DNA of 7,042 bases from Bryobacterales bacterium. GTDB lineage: Bacteria > Acidobacteriota > Terriglobia > Bryobacterales > Bryobacteraceae. This document shows positions 1-5,342 of this stretch, one piece after another. The notes below the pieces were generated by a model. It was not told where the DNA came from. It made no database searches and saw only the letters and a program-made list of their open reading frames with translations. Position 1 is the first letter of the stretch. Every line of letters starts with the position of its first letter. The stretch lies in NCBI GenBank assembly GCA_003487005.1, contig DNFG01000217.1:1-7042 (forward strand). The letters run 5' to 3'. The position numbers were made by a program, and so were the translations under genes.

Positions 1-372
1 GAATTCGCAGAGCAGGTTGCAGCGGCTGAAGAAGATGGTCCCGGACCCGCCGCGACCGACGAGGGGGCGTTCTTCGCCGAAGTGCGCGCCGCTGCTGGCG
101 ACGCGCGCCCGCAGGGGCAGGCGGCAGATGCCCTTGCTGGATCTGGTGCGGTCGATGCCACAGGCGCGCGGGCAGAGATGACATTCGCGAGCGATGGTTT
201 TGAGGGCGTCGATGCGTTCGGCGAGCAGACCGGCGCGTTCCATCCGGGCATAGCCAGGGACGAATTCCGCGCGCGGGACGACGGGGCGGTCCACGCCGCG
301 TACGGGCGCGCAGGCGCTCAGAACGAGAGGGACCAGAGTCCCACTCAGGTCGCGGCGGGTCCAATCAGGCAT
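1..372 (-). CDS. PflX-like (COG1313) radical SAM protein, N-terminal part, cut by window start
   Basis: This is the first 124 codons of a radical SAM enzyme related to the putative pyruvate-formate-lyase-activating proteins PflX/COG1313, whose substrate is not established. Translation shows CHLCPRACG (Cys64, 67, 71), then KGICRLP (Cys83), the family block ASSGAHFGEERPLVGRGGSG (residues 92-111), and FFSRCNLLCEF, where Cys118 and Cys122 begin the CxxxCxxC cluster motif. The third cysteine would be the next codon, outside the window. The ATG at 370-372 has a perfect AGGAGG 11 bases upstream. Residues 1-36 are extra relative to the usual family start. They carry a twin-arginine (TRRDL, residues 5-9), a hydrophobic run and LSAC (18-21), like a Tat or lipoprotein leader. 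Met44 (241-243) would be a conventional cytoplasmic start. The family call is secure; the location of the protein is open. It is transcribed away from the hydrolase gene at 905. Confidence 0.9.
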   Translation of the reverse strand, partial: MPDWTRRDLSGTLVPLVLSACAPVRGVDRPVVPRAEFVPGYARMERAGLLAERIDALKTIARECHLCPRACGIDRTRSSKGICRLPLRARVASSGAHFGEERPLVGRGGSGTIFFSRCNLLCEF

Positions 373-383
373 CGTCGGCGCGG

Positions 384-389
384 CCTCCT
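384..389 (-). promoter_or_regulatory. Ribosome binding site of the radical SAM gene
   Basis: On the minus strand this reads AGGAGG, a perfect anti-16S complement, 11 bases before the ATG at 370-372. It supports the upstream start and therefore the translation of the twin-arginine leader, rather than initiation at internal Met44. Confidence 0.6.
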
Positions 390-519
390 GCGTCCACCAT
401 ATCGTACTTGGGGGTCTGAAACGAGGGGGCGTGAATCCGCGGTATCACGTCACTACCCCAGACCGGGTCGCTCCACGTTGCCCGGAGGCGCTCGAGGCCG
501 CAATTAAGTGATTGAGTGT

Positions 520-629
520 GAGCCTGTCGGAATGAACGAAATTTCGACGACAAATCAATAACTTACAGACCGAACCTCGTTCGTAAGTTGTTGATTCCAG
601 GTGCGGCAGGATCTATTTCCGACAGGCTC
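520..629. mobile_element. MITE-like element, 110 bp, with 13-bp terminal inverted repeats
   Basis: The ends are exact inverted repeats: GAGCCTGTCGGAA (520-532) and TTCCGACAGGCTC (617-629). Both are flanked by GTGT (516-519 and 630-633), which could be a 4-bp target duplication. The interior holds no gene. It has a 10-bp palindrome CGAAATTTCG (537-546) and a long hairpin (553-596). Small size, perfect termini, direct flanks and no coding capacity are typical of a non-autonomous element mobilised in trans. No transposase is visible, so no IS family is assigned. The right terminus and its GTGT flank recur at 653-669, so GTGT may belong to the repeat instead of being a true target duplication. 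The alternative is an intergenic regulatory or REP-like structure. Confidence 0.5.
553..596. repeat. Long hairpin inside the MITE-like element
   Basis: AATCAATAACTTAC (553-566) pairs with GTAAGTTGTTGATT (583-596): 13 of 14 positions are complementary and the remaining one is a G-U wobble in RNA. The 16-nt loop contains a second small inverted repeat (GAAC 572-575, GTTC 579-582). There is no following T-run, so it is not a typical intrinsic terminator. It could act as a transcript stem-loop or simply be the core of the element. Confidence 0.6.
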
Positions 630-684
630 GTGTACTATCCCCGAAACCCTATTTCCGACAGGCTCGTGTACCGTTCCCGAAATC
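613..684. repeat. Two tandem 36-bp direct repeats
   Basis: Units 613-648 and 649-684 are identical over their first 23 bases (613-635 and 649-671) and share CCCGAAA near the end of the unit. Each starts CTATTTCCGACAGGCTCGTG, so each includes a copy of the right terminus of the MITE-like element. The second unit runs into a degenerate series of short GAAA-containing blocks (CCCCGAAA, GCGAAA, CCCCGAAA, TCCGAAA) up to about 716. It looks like a duplication of one end of the element, perhaps by slippage or nested insertion. Two units are too few to call a CRISPR. Confidence 0.75.
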
Positions 685-782
685 CCCGAAATGCGAAACC
701 CCGAAACTCCGAAACGCCGTCCTCAAAACCCGCTCAAACACAACACAATACCAAACAGTAAGCAATGAGGATTGTACGTCTT

Positions 783-807
783 TTGCCGCTATTGCCGCCG
801 TTGCCGC
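783..807. repeat. Three TTGCCGC copies at 9-bp spacing
   Basis: TTGCCGC occurs at 783-789, 792-798 and 801-807, an exact 9-bp period. It lies about 100 bases upstream of the hydrolase start. It could be a small binding-site array or a low-complexity slippage tract; nothing else supports a function. Confidence 0.35.
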
Positions 808-828
808 ATACGAATAGACCTATTGTCG

Positions 829-842
829 GTCACTATCGTGAC
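829..842. promoter_or_regulatory. Operator-like inverted repeat upstream of the hydrolase gene
   Basis: GTCAC (829-833) and GTGAC (838-842) form a perfect 5-bp inverted repeat with a 4-base centre, 62 bases before the ATG at 905. The size and position suit a dimeric regulator. The arms are short enough to arise by chance. I see no convincing -35/-10 pair nearby; GATAAC (871-876) is the only plausible -10. Confidence 0.25.
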
Positions 843-891
843 AGCGGAGTGTTTCAACTTGTTGTTGTTGGATAACTTCCTCACGCCACAT

Positions 892-896
892 AGGAG
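892..896 (+). promoter_or_regulatory. Ribosome binding site of the hydrolase gene
   Basis: AGGAG lies 8 bases before the ATG at 905-907, an ideal spacing. It fixes the start at 905 and gives a product that begins with a signal peptide. Confidence 0.7.
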
Positions 897-904
897 ACTA
901 ACAA

Positions 905-2047
905 ATGGTAAACGTGTCCAAAATTCACACTATGATATTCGTGCTTACAATTATCACGATATCTGCAAATGCTCAAACCGGTATGCCGTCCGTCAAAGGA
1001 GGCTCGAACTTCAATACTTACGGCCAGGCGCGTTGTTTTTCGCCACCTCCAAGCTACGAACAATGGAACCCTGTCGTCAATTTTGACATAGACAGTATGG
1101 CAGTTTCATCTACACTACAGGTCATGCGCTCGACACTAGATCCGACAAACGGAAACGCCCCCAGTGTCCAGGAAAGTATACGCATTAATGTTTTCCACAT
1201 CCGCGGCGGCGAGCGTTGCCAAGGATCGCTTGGCACCAGGGGAATCAATTTGGATTCGGATGGCGGGGGGTTGTCACCGACTTGCTTTTGGAACCTTCGG
1301 GAACTGGTGTCGGAGGCGGCATCCAAGGGGTACAAGCAGATTTTGGTCGGTCTCCATCCGCAAGGTAGAAACAACCCGTACACATGGCCTTTGAATTGGC
1401 AGACATCTCAGTTTTATATGTCGTATTTTAGCGAAAACTGGAATTTCATCAATGAGGTCCGGTGCGCTGTAAGAGAAGGTCTGGGTCTTCAATGTGGCGG
1501 GACCTCACTACACCCGACCATTGCTTATCGAATCGATCTCTTCAATGAAGGGTCTTTCTATCAGCACCAGCAATGGCCAGGCGTCCTCCTCTACACTCAA
1601 TACGTATGGGGCAACTATTTCAGCTCTTGGGGGAAAGCGGACACTGTGGGGTTTTCTATCGCAGCATAAGATCAGCAATCAGAAATTGCCAACATGGTTG
1701 ATGCAATGCAGGACATTTACACTGTGAACGGAACTCTTCAGCTCCCTGATGTACTGGAGTACCACGTCGACTCGTTTTCAAAGTATATCATGCTCGCAGA
1801 TGAACTTGACCGCAAGGGATACAACACACCATGGATTGTGGGTGAGACCGGATACTACAATGACACAGTGGTTGCCCAGGATCTTGCCCTTGCTCAATCT
1901 TATGTTAAGAACTACATAAACCCGACCCACAATGTCCTTTTCCTCGTTCAGTGGCCAGTCGAACGCGGCGACACGAGCTGCAGCGGAGGTGAAGGAAAGA
2001 TGCAGTCACCACACTATTTTTCAAGGTTTAACGCATACGGCTGGTAG
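905..2047 (+). pseudogene. Secreted clan GH-A-like glycoside hydrolase interrupted by an in-frame TAA
   Basis: One frame runs from the ATG at 905 to the TAG at 2045-2047, 380 codons, broken only by TAA at 1667-1669 (codon 255). Residues 1-23 form a signal peptide ending ANA, so export is expected. The body fits a TIM-barrel hydrolase: RINVFH (93-98), KQILVGLHPQG (144-154), then DLFNEG (211-216), where Asn-Glu resembles the acid/base motif of clan GH-A (Glu215). After the stop come LEYHVDSF (284-291) and PWIVGETGYY (309-318), where Glu314 suits the nucleophile. The sequence reads smoothly through the stop (GFSIAA-stop-DQQSEIANMV). ATG 1694 lacks a ribosome binding site, so the second half is not a separate gene. 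A terminated product of 254 residues would lack the nucleophile. The exact GH family and substrate are not recognised. The gene is AT-richer than the flanks. Readthrough or a sequencing error are alternatives to a nonsense mutation. Confidence 0.75.
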
Positions 2048-2198
2048 TGGTGGCAAGGGCCGAGCAGGGGGAGACACCGTCAGTTCCCAGGACTTGAAAC
2101 CTGTGGCCCAGACTGCTGTGCTCGATCGCTGGCACCTGGCCTCGTTTAATCTGAGCGCCGATCGCCACTTGTGGGCTCTGCCCGCCAAAGGGTGGAGC

Positions 2199-3329
2199 CT
2201 ACCCTTCACTGCAGTACAGGGCGCCGACGAGCAATCCCAATTCCCGTTTGTCTGGCGCCATCCTTACTGGCTGGCTGAGAGTGCATTTGACTGACAGGCA
2301 GGTGCGTCCGCGCAACGCGGCTGGAACCGGTATTCGGATCGTGCTGAATTCAGTCCTATCCAGAACTTGTTCCTCCGCTTGTTCGCCGTCGATTGTTGTC
2401 GTGAGCACAGTGCAATTATAAATGCCTGAGGGAAAATAGGTATCCAGGCAAATAGATCGTGAGGGCGACGCCGGCGCTGGAATAAGAAAGCTGAATGTGG
2501 GAGCCGTCCATCGCCACCCAGAGCCGTCCACGCCGTACCATCCGTTGAGCAACCTGACGCTTCGAAGTCCAACTTTACTGCATAACAGCATGAAAGCTCT
2601 CTTATCCACACTGAATGGGGATTTGTCGAGCACGCTGACCTGACTTTGAAAGGTAGATGTTGCCAATACGGTCCATCCTGCCCGATCAAGTAGGCGGGCC
2701 AGGCCCGATTCGGTGAATACCCAGTAGTTAGAATCGTCATCATTGAGTTCTGCGGAATCAACCAAGTAACCAATCGGCAAGGAATCGAGTGAGCTTGGCG
2801 CATTCTGCAGGGAAGTGAGCAGTTTCGTACTCAAAATGCAGTAGTGGCATGAACGCGCCAGCCTCTCCAGGAAAGCATGTGGGTTCTTGAGGTGGTAGAG
2901 GAGACCAAGACACACCGCAAGACCTGCATCACCTACGGGAAACTCGATGCCTGTATCCAGATCCAGGTTGTGGAGCCGGACCATGGACCCCAAGGCACCG
3001 ATGAGCCGCTTCGCTCCCCGGAGTCCGTTGTGATTCGTATGGACAAAATCAATGGCCTCGACGGAGAAACCACAAGACTCAAGGAATAATGCGACTTCGC
3101 CGTCTCCACATCCTATGTCCAATGCCACCGAATTGGGTAGATAATCAACAAGATCACCGTCGAGAGTGCTCAAGAGAGCTGACATGTGCGAGAGGTTAGA
3201 CAGTGTGTCGTAGGGATACCATTCAAAGTCAACGTCCAGTGCAAGTTTGATCGATCGCACTCTCGCCAGAAAAGAAGCGCTATCAGAAAGAGCAATTCGG
3301 AATGGTTTCAAGTCAGTGGGGTTGGTCAA
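2199..3329 (-). CDS. Class I SAM-dependent methyltransferase with C-terminal beta-rich domain
   Basis: This is a predicted class I methyltransferase of 376 residues, counted from the TTG at 3327-3329. The family-typical entry WYPYDTLSNL is at 37-46. The SAM-binding motif I is ALDIGCGDGE (69-78), an acidic strand end EAIDF at 91-95, and LGLLYHLKNPHAFLERL (141-157). The later NYWVFTESGLARLLDRAGW (201-219) resembles DUF1698/CmoB-type and glycan-cluster methyltransferases. From about 260 an additional beta-rich domain begins with GWYGVDGSGWRWT (263-275), a motif I associate with sugar-related transferases. The acceptor is unknown. The chosen TTG has AGAGGG 6 bases upstream and overlaps the TGA stop of the preceding DNA-binding gene, suggesting translational coupling. 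A TTG at 3372-3374 would add 15 residues and overlap that gene by 49 bases. It converges on the hydrolase gene with a 151-bp gap. Confidence 0.85.
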   Translation of the reverse strand: MTNPTDLKPFRIALSDSASFLARVRSIKLALDVDFEWYPYDTLSNLSHMSALLSTLDGDLVDYLPNSVALDIGCGDGEVALFLESCGFSVEAIDFVHTNHNGLRGAKRLIGALGSMVRLHNLDLDTGIEFPVGDAGLAVCLGLLYHLKNPHAFLERLARSCHYCILSTKLLTSLQNAPSSLDSLPIGYLVDSAELNDDDSNYWVFTESGLARLLDRAGWTVLATSTFQSQVSVLDKSPFSVDKRAFMLLCSKVGLRSVRLLNGWYGVDGSGWRWTAPTFSFLIPAPASPSRSICLDTYFPSGIYNCTVLTTTIDGEQAEEQVLDRTEFSTIRIPVPAALRGRTCLSVKCTLSQPVRMAPDKRELGLLVGALYCSEG

Positions 3330-3628
3330 GAAGTGCCCTCTTTGTCCTCTGCGCCGTGATACGGTGAGTTGCAATGACCTGGGCCAAGGGTGGTGGGTCC
3401 CTTAGACGACTCAGGGGAAGTCGTGGGAACTGCTTGCTCTCGTCGCTGTAGCCACGCCCCGATCTCAGCGCGTCTAAATCTCCACTGCCGCCCAACTTTA
3501 ATAGCGGGCAAATGTGAACATTCAGCCCAGTAACAAATCGTTCTCACAGAATACCCAAGCCATCGTGCAACCTGATAAGTCGTCAGCAATATGTCGGCTT
3601 CGCCTATCGTCTTCATCACGCGCCCCAT
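3326..3628 (-). CDS. Excisionase/MerR-type helix-turn-helix DNA-binding protein
   Basis: A 100-residue protein whose residues 15-60 form a winged-helix excisionase/BldC-like DNA-binding domain: LLTTYQVARWLGYSVRTICY (14-33), then HLPAIKVGRQWRFRRAEIGAWL (39-60), with the RQWRF wing typical of the family. The remaining 40 residues are polar, rich in Ser/Pro/Gly and probably disordered. Such proteins act either as recombination directionality factors beside an integrase or as small transcription regulators. No integrase is visible, so regulation of its own two-gene unit is equally possible. Its TGA overlaps the likely TTG start of the methyltransferase. The start could be the ATG at 3626-3628 or Met5 (3614-3616), the latter preceded by a weak GGGGCG. 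Confidence 0.85.
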   Translation of the reverse strand: MGRVMKTIGEADILLTTYQVARWLGYSVRTICYWAECSHLPAIKVGRQWRFRRAEIGAWLQRREQAVPTTSPESSKGPTTLGPGHCNSPYHGAEDKEGTS

Positions 3629-3632
3629 GGTT

Positions 3633-3661
3633 AGATTACATCATGGGATCAAGAAATTCAA
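3633..3661 (-). promoter_or_regulatory. Possible promoter of the DNA-binding/methyltransferase pair
   Basis: On the minus strand TTGAAT (3656-3661) is followed after 17 bases by TAATCT (3633-3638), overlapping the better -10 match TGTAAT (3635-3640). Transcription would begin very near the first ATG, which would favour translation from Met5. The -10 match is partial, so confidence is low. Confidence 0.25.
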
Positions 3662-3993
3662 GAGCTTGTGGATCAAAGTAGGGTCACCGCGCGCTGATTT
3701 CTCTTGAAGCGATCCTCCGAAGGGTTCAGTCTGGCTGCGTTCAAGGCGGACGCATCGTTTAAATATCTGACCAGGCGGTACGGATTACCCCGCACTGCAT
3801 ATCCAAGACGGAGGTTTCGGGGGACGGATACGGTACACGAAACCACCAATCCCCGGGCACGACGCTGGATGTGCGCGGTGCGGGAATGCCATCCTTTGCG
3901 CCCGGATTGCTCTCTCCGTGCGGTCATCCACTCTGGTGGGCGCGAACCCGCCTTCGGTCCGAATGCCATCCGCTATCCTGCGAGAAGTGCGCG

Positions 3994-3999
3994 TATACT
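3994..3999 (+). promoter_or_regulatory. Candidate -10 element of mazEF
   Basis: TATACT differs from the sigma-70 -10 consensus at one position and includes most of the palindrome GTATAC (3993-3998). Transcription would start near 4006, leaving only about six bases before the mazE ATG, so the message would be almost leaderless. No clear -35 box is seen 16-18 bases upstream. Confidence 0.35.
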
Positions 4000-4011
4000 C
4001 ATTGTAGAGCC

Positions 4012-4257
4012 ATGCGAACATCGACTCAAATTGCCCGATGGGGGAACAGCCTGGGTTTGCGGTTGACCAAGGCGGTGGCCCTGGAAGCCCGGATTGGTGA
4101 GGGGGACACGGTGGAGGTGTGTGTTGAAGATGGTGCGATCATCATCCGTCCGGCGCAGCCTGCTTACTCGCTCGAAGAACTGGTCAGCAAGATCAAGCCC
4201 GGCAACCGTCATGGGGAGACCGGCTGGGGGAAGAGGGTGGGTCACGAGGAATGGTAG
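4012..4257 (+). CDS. mazE: MazE antitoxin, AbrB/SpoVT-type
   Basis: An 81-residue antitoxin that should bind and neutralise MazF and repress its own operon. Residues 1-47 form the swapped-hairpin AbrB/SpoVT DNA-binding domain, with the MazE signature RWGNSLGLRL (9-18), then GEGDTVEV (29-36) and DGAIIIRP (40-47). The tail YSLEELVSKIKPGNRH (52-67) and GWGKRVGHEEW (71-81) closely match the toxin-binding C-terminus of E. coli MazE. The ATG at 4012 matches the family start; the same frame extends upstream but without family sequence. It overlaps mazF by 7 bases. No convincing ribosome binding site precedes it, consistent with the short leader suggested by the -10 at 3994. Confidence 0.93.
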   Translation: MRTSTQIARWGNSLGLRLTKAVALEARIGEGDTVEVCVEDGAIIIRPAQPAYSLEELVSKIKPGNRHGETGWGKRVGHEEW

Positions 4258-4580
4258 GGAAAGCGTACGTTCCCGACGCGGGTGATCTGGTCTGGTTCAC
4301 CTCCGATGCGCAGAGTGGGCGGCGCCCGGCGCTGATTCTGTCACCGCGCGCGTACAACGCCAGGGCGAGGCTGGCACTGGCGTGTCCGGTGACCAGCCTG
4401 CAGAAGGGCTATCCGTTTGAAGTGGCGATTCCGCCCGGCCATGGGATCGCGGGTGTGGTGCTGGCCGATCACGTGAAGAACCTGGACTGGGAGGCTCGCA
4501 GGGTGGAGTTTGAATCCAAGGCTCCCGCGGCGTTGGTCGCTGAAGTGCGGGAGCGGTTGCGGCCGCTGCTGGGTCTGTAG
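4251..4580 (+). CDS. mazF: MazF toxin, mRNA endoribonuclease
   Basis: A 109-residue PemK/MazF-fold endoribonuclease that cleaves mRNA at short single-stranded sequences when released from MazE, halting translation. It follows E. coli MazF almost end to end: YVPDAGDLVWF (6-16), GRRPALILSP (23-32), CPVTSLQKGYPFEV (45-58), LADHVKNLDW (71-80) and the C-terminal helix. Arg25 and Thr48 correspond to the catalytic Arg and Thr of the family. No truncation is apparent, so the toxin should be active. GAGGA sits directly against the ATG (4246-4250), which is tight. Together with the 7-bp overlap with mazE, it points to translational coupling and antitoxin excess. Cleavage specificity cannot be read from the sequence. 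Confidence 0.95.
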   Translation: MVGKAYVPDAGDLVWFTSDAQSGRRPALILSPRAYNARARLALACPVTSLQKGYPFEVAIPPGHGIAGVVLADHVKNLDWEARRVEFESKAPAALVAEVRERLRPLLGL

Positions 4581-4967
4581 ATTTTCAGGGCGGGGACGGC
4601 ACACGCAATCACCAAACCCCAATGAGGGTTTCGGTCGATTCGGTGCCTGGGACCGATCTTGGGGTGGGGTATTTGCTCCGGTACCGGTTTTTCTCGCTGT
4701 AAGTTGTTGAAAGAATGTGACTCTGGGCTTGAACGCTTCTCGCGCCCATTCGCTGTTGACGGCGCGGTTTGGCGGGAAGTTGTTGAAAAGACGGTGGTTG
4801 AATTGGTGCCGGAGGAAGAGTTCCGGCGGGAATTTGGTCCCGGGCACCGAAGGCCTGCTGGCCGTGCGGGTTGAGAGAATCGTGCCGGTGGGTGGGCGTA
4901 ACCTGGGGGCTGGGGGTGGAGTCCTTGTTATGGGTTCCGGCCCAATCTTCAAACAGGAGTACAGGAC
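4581..4967. other. Gene-free region downstream of mazF, rich in short inverted repeats
   Basis: No recognisable gene. Contents: hairpin AAACCC (4614-4619) / GGGTTT (4626-4631), an overlapping larger pair TCGGTC (4631-4636) / GACCGA (4651-4656), a perfect 10-bp palindrome CCGGTACCGG (4678-4687), and two copies of AAGTTGTTGAAA (4701-4712, 4777-4788). The first hairpin, 33 bases past the mazF stop, may weakly terminate mazEF but has no T-run. The end of the region must contain the promoter of the gene at 4968; I see no clear boxes. Confidence 0.5.
4954..4959 (+). promoter_or_regulatory. Ribosome binding site deciding a GTG start at 4968
   Basis: CAGGAG lies 8 bases before GTG at 4968-4970. It selects GTG as the start and places a complete signal peptide at the N-terminus. 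Confidence 0.65.
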
Positions 4968-5342
4968 GTGAAACAGCTTTTGACGTTGTTGGTGGTTGGA
5001 TTGCTGGTGTGCGCCGGGGCGGCGCTGGCTGCGGATGTGACGGGGGTCTGGAAGGCGAGCATGCCGGGCCGCGATGGCGGGACGATGGAGATGACGTTCA
5101 CGCTGAAGGCTTCCGGCGAGACGCTGACAGGCACGATGGGCGGCCGGATGGGCGAGACGGAAATCAGCGAAGGCAAAGTGGCCGGCGACACGGTGTCGTT
5201 CAAGGTCAAGCGCGAATTTAACGGCAATCAGATGGTGATCAAGTACACGGGCACGGTGGCCGGTGACGAGATCAAGTTCAAGAGCGAGGTGGAGGGTTCG
5301 GAGCGTCCACCCCGCGAATTTGTTGCCAAGAAGTCGAATTAA
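4968..5342 (+). CDS. Small exported lipocalin-like beta-barrel protein
   Basis: A 124-residue protein with a clear signal peptide: MKQLL, a hydrophobic core, and a cleavage site after ALA (19-21). It is expected in the periplasm or outside the cell. The mature 103 residues are predicted as successive beta-strands. They start DVTGVWKASM (23-32), then MEMTFTLKASGETLTGTMGG (40-59), EISEGKVAGDTVSFKV (65-80) and MVIKYTGTVAGDEIKFKSEV (89-108), so the pattern 'TG-x-hydrophobic' then 'G-x-xhydrophobic-F' repeats. Function is unknown; no catalytic motif is visible, so ligand binding or a structural role is likely. Its first strands resemble residues 20-29 and onward of the DUF1080 protein encoded opposite. 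Translation starts at GTG, and the TAA at 5340-5342 overlaps the stop of the convergent gene. Confidence 0.88.
   Translation: MKQLLTLLVVGLLVCAGAALAADVTGVWKASMPGRDGGTMEMTFTLKASGETLTGTMGGRMGETEISEGKVAGDTVSFKVKREFNGNQMVIKYTGTVAGDEIKFKSEVEGSERPPREFVAKKSN

Larger units (their letters stand above)
3629..4011. other. Gene-free region between the DNA-binding gene and mazE
   Basis: I recognise no gene here; open frames on both strands lack domains and ribosome binding sites. It contains an inverted repeat GGTTTCG (3813-3819) / CGAAACC (3838-3844) with an 18-base loop, and two copies of GAATGCCATCC (3884-3894, 3961-3971). Both are weak signals. It should hold the divergent promoters of the two flanking units and may include decayed coding sequence. 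Confidence 0.5.

Noticed and set aside
1..6. GAATTC at the very start as a cloning boundary
   Set aside because: Other GAATTC sites occur inside the window (for example near 262 and 2345), and the sequence reads as normal coding sequence.
82..507. Plus-strand open frame of 141 codons
   Set aside because: It lies antisense to the radical SAM gene, whose cysteine motifs are unmistakable, has no domain, and arises from GC-rich codon structure.
365..553. Minus-strand open frame upstream of the radical SAM gene
   Set aside because: It overlaps the radical SAM start and ribosome binding site and crosses the left terminus of the MITE-like element; no recognisable domain.
613..684. CRISPR array
   Set aside because: There are only two repeat units at 36-bp period, no unique spacer-sized sequence between them and no cas genes.
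1694..2047. Second half of the hydrolase as an independent gene
   Set aside because: It is in the same frame as 905-1666, lacks a ribosome binding site and carries only the C-terminal catalytic block.
2188..2206. Hairpin AAGGGT/ACCCTT at the methyltransferase stop as a terminator
   Set aside because: Only a 6-bp stem with a 7-base loop and no T-run on either side; it overlaps the last codons.
2264..2803. Minus-strand open frame of 179 codons
   Set aside because: It lies wholly inside the methyltransferase gene in another frame and has no domain.
3884..3971. Direct repeat GAATGCCATCC as an attachment site
   Set aside because: It is an 11-base match 77 bases apart with no recombinase gene and no further similarity.
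3673..4066. Overlapping open frames on both strands between the DNA-binding gene and mazE
   Set aside because: They show no recognised motif, no good ribosome binding site, and one runs into mazE in the wrong frame. Decayed coding sequence cannot be excluded.
4699..4710. GTAAGTTGTTGA shared with 583-594 as evidence for a second element copy
   Set aside because: A shared 12-mer is expected about once by chance in a 7-kb window, and the flanking bases do not match.
4341..4952. Minus-strand open frame of 203 codons
   Set aside because: It lies antisense to mazF and then crosses non-coding repeats; its Pro/Arg-rich low-complexity product is typical of a shadow frame.
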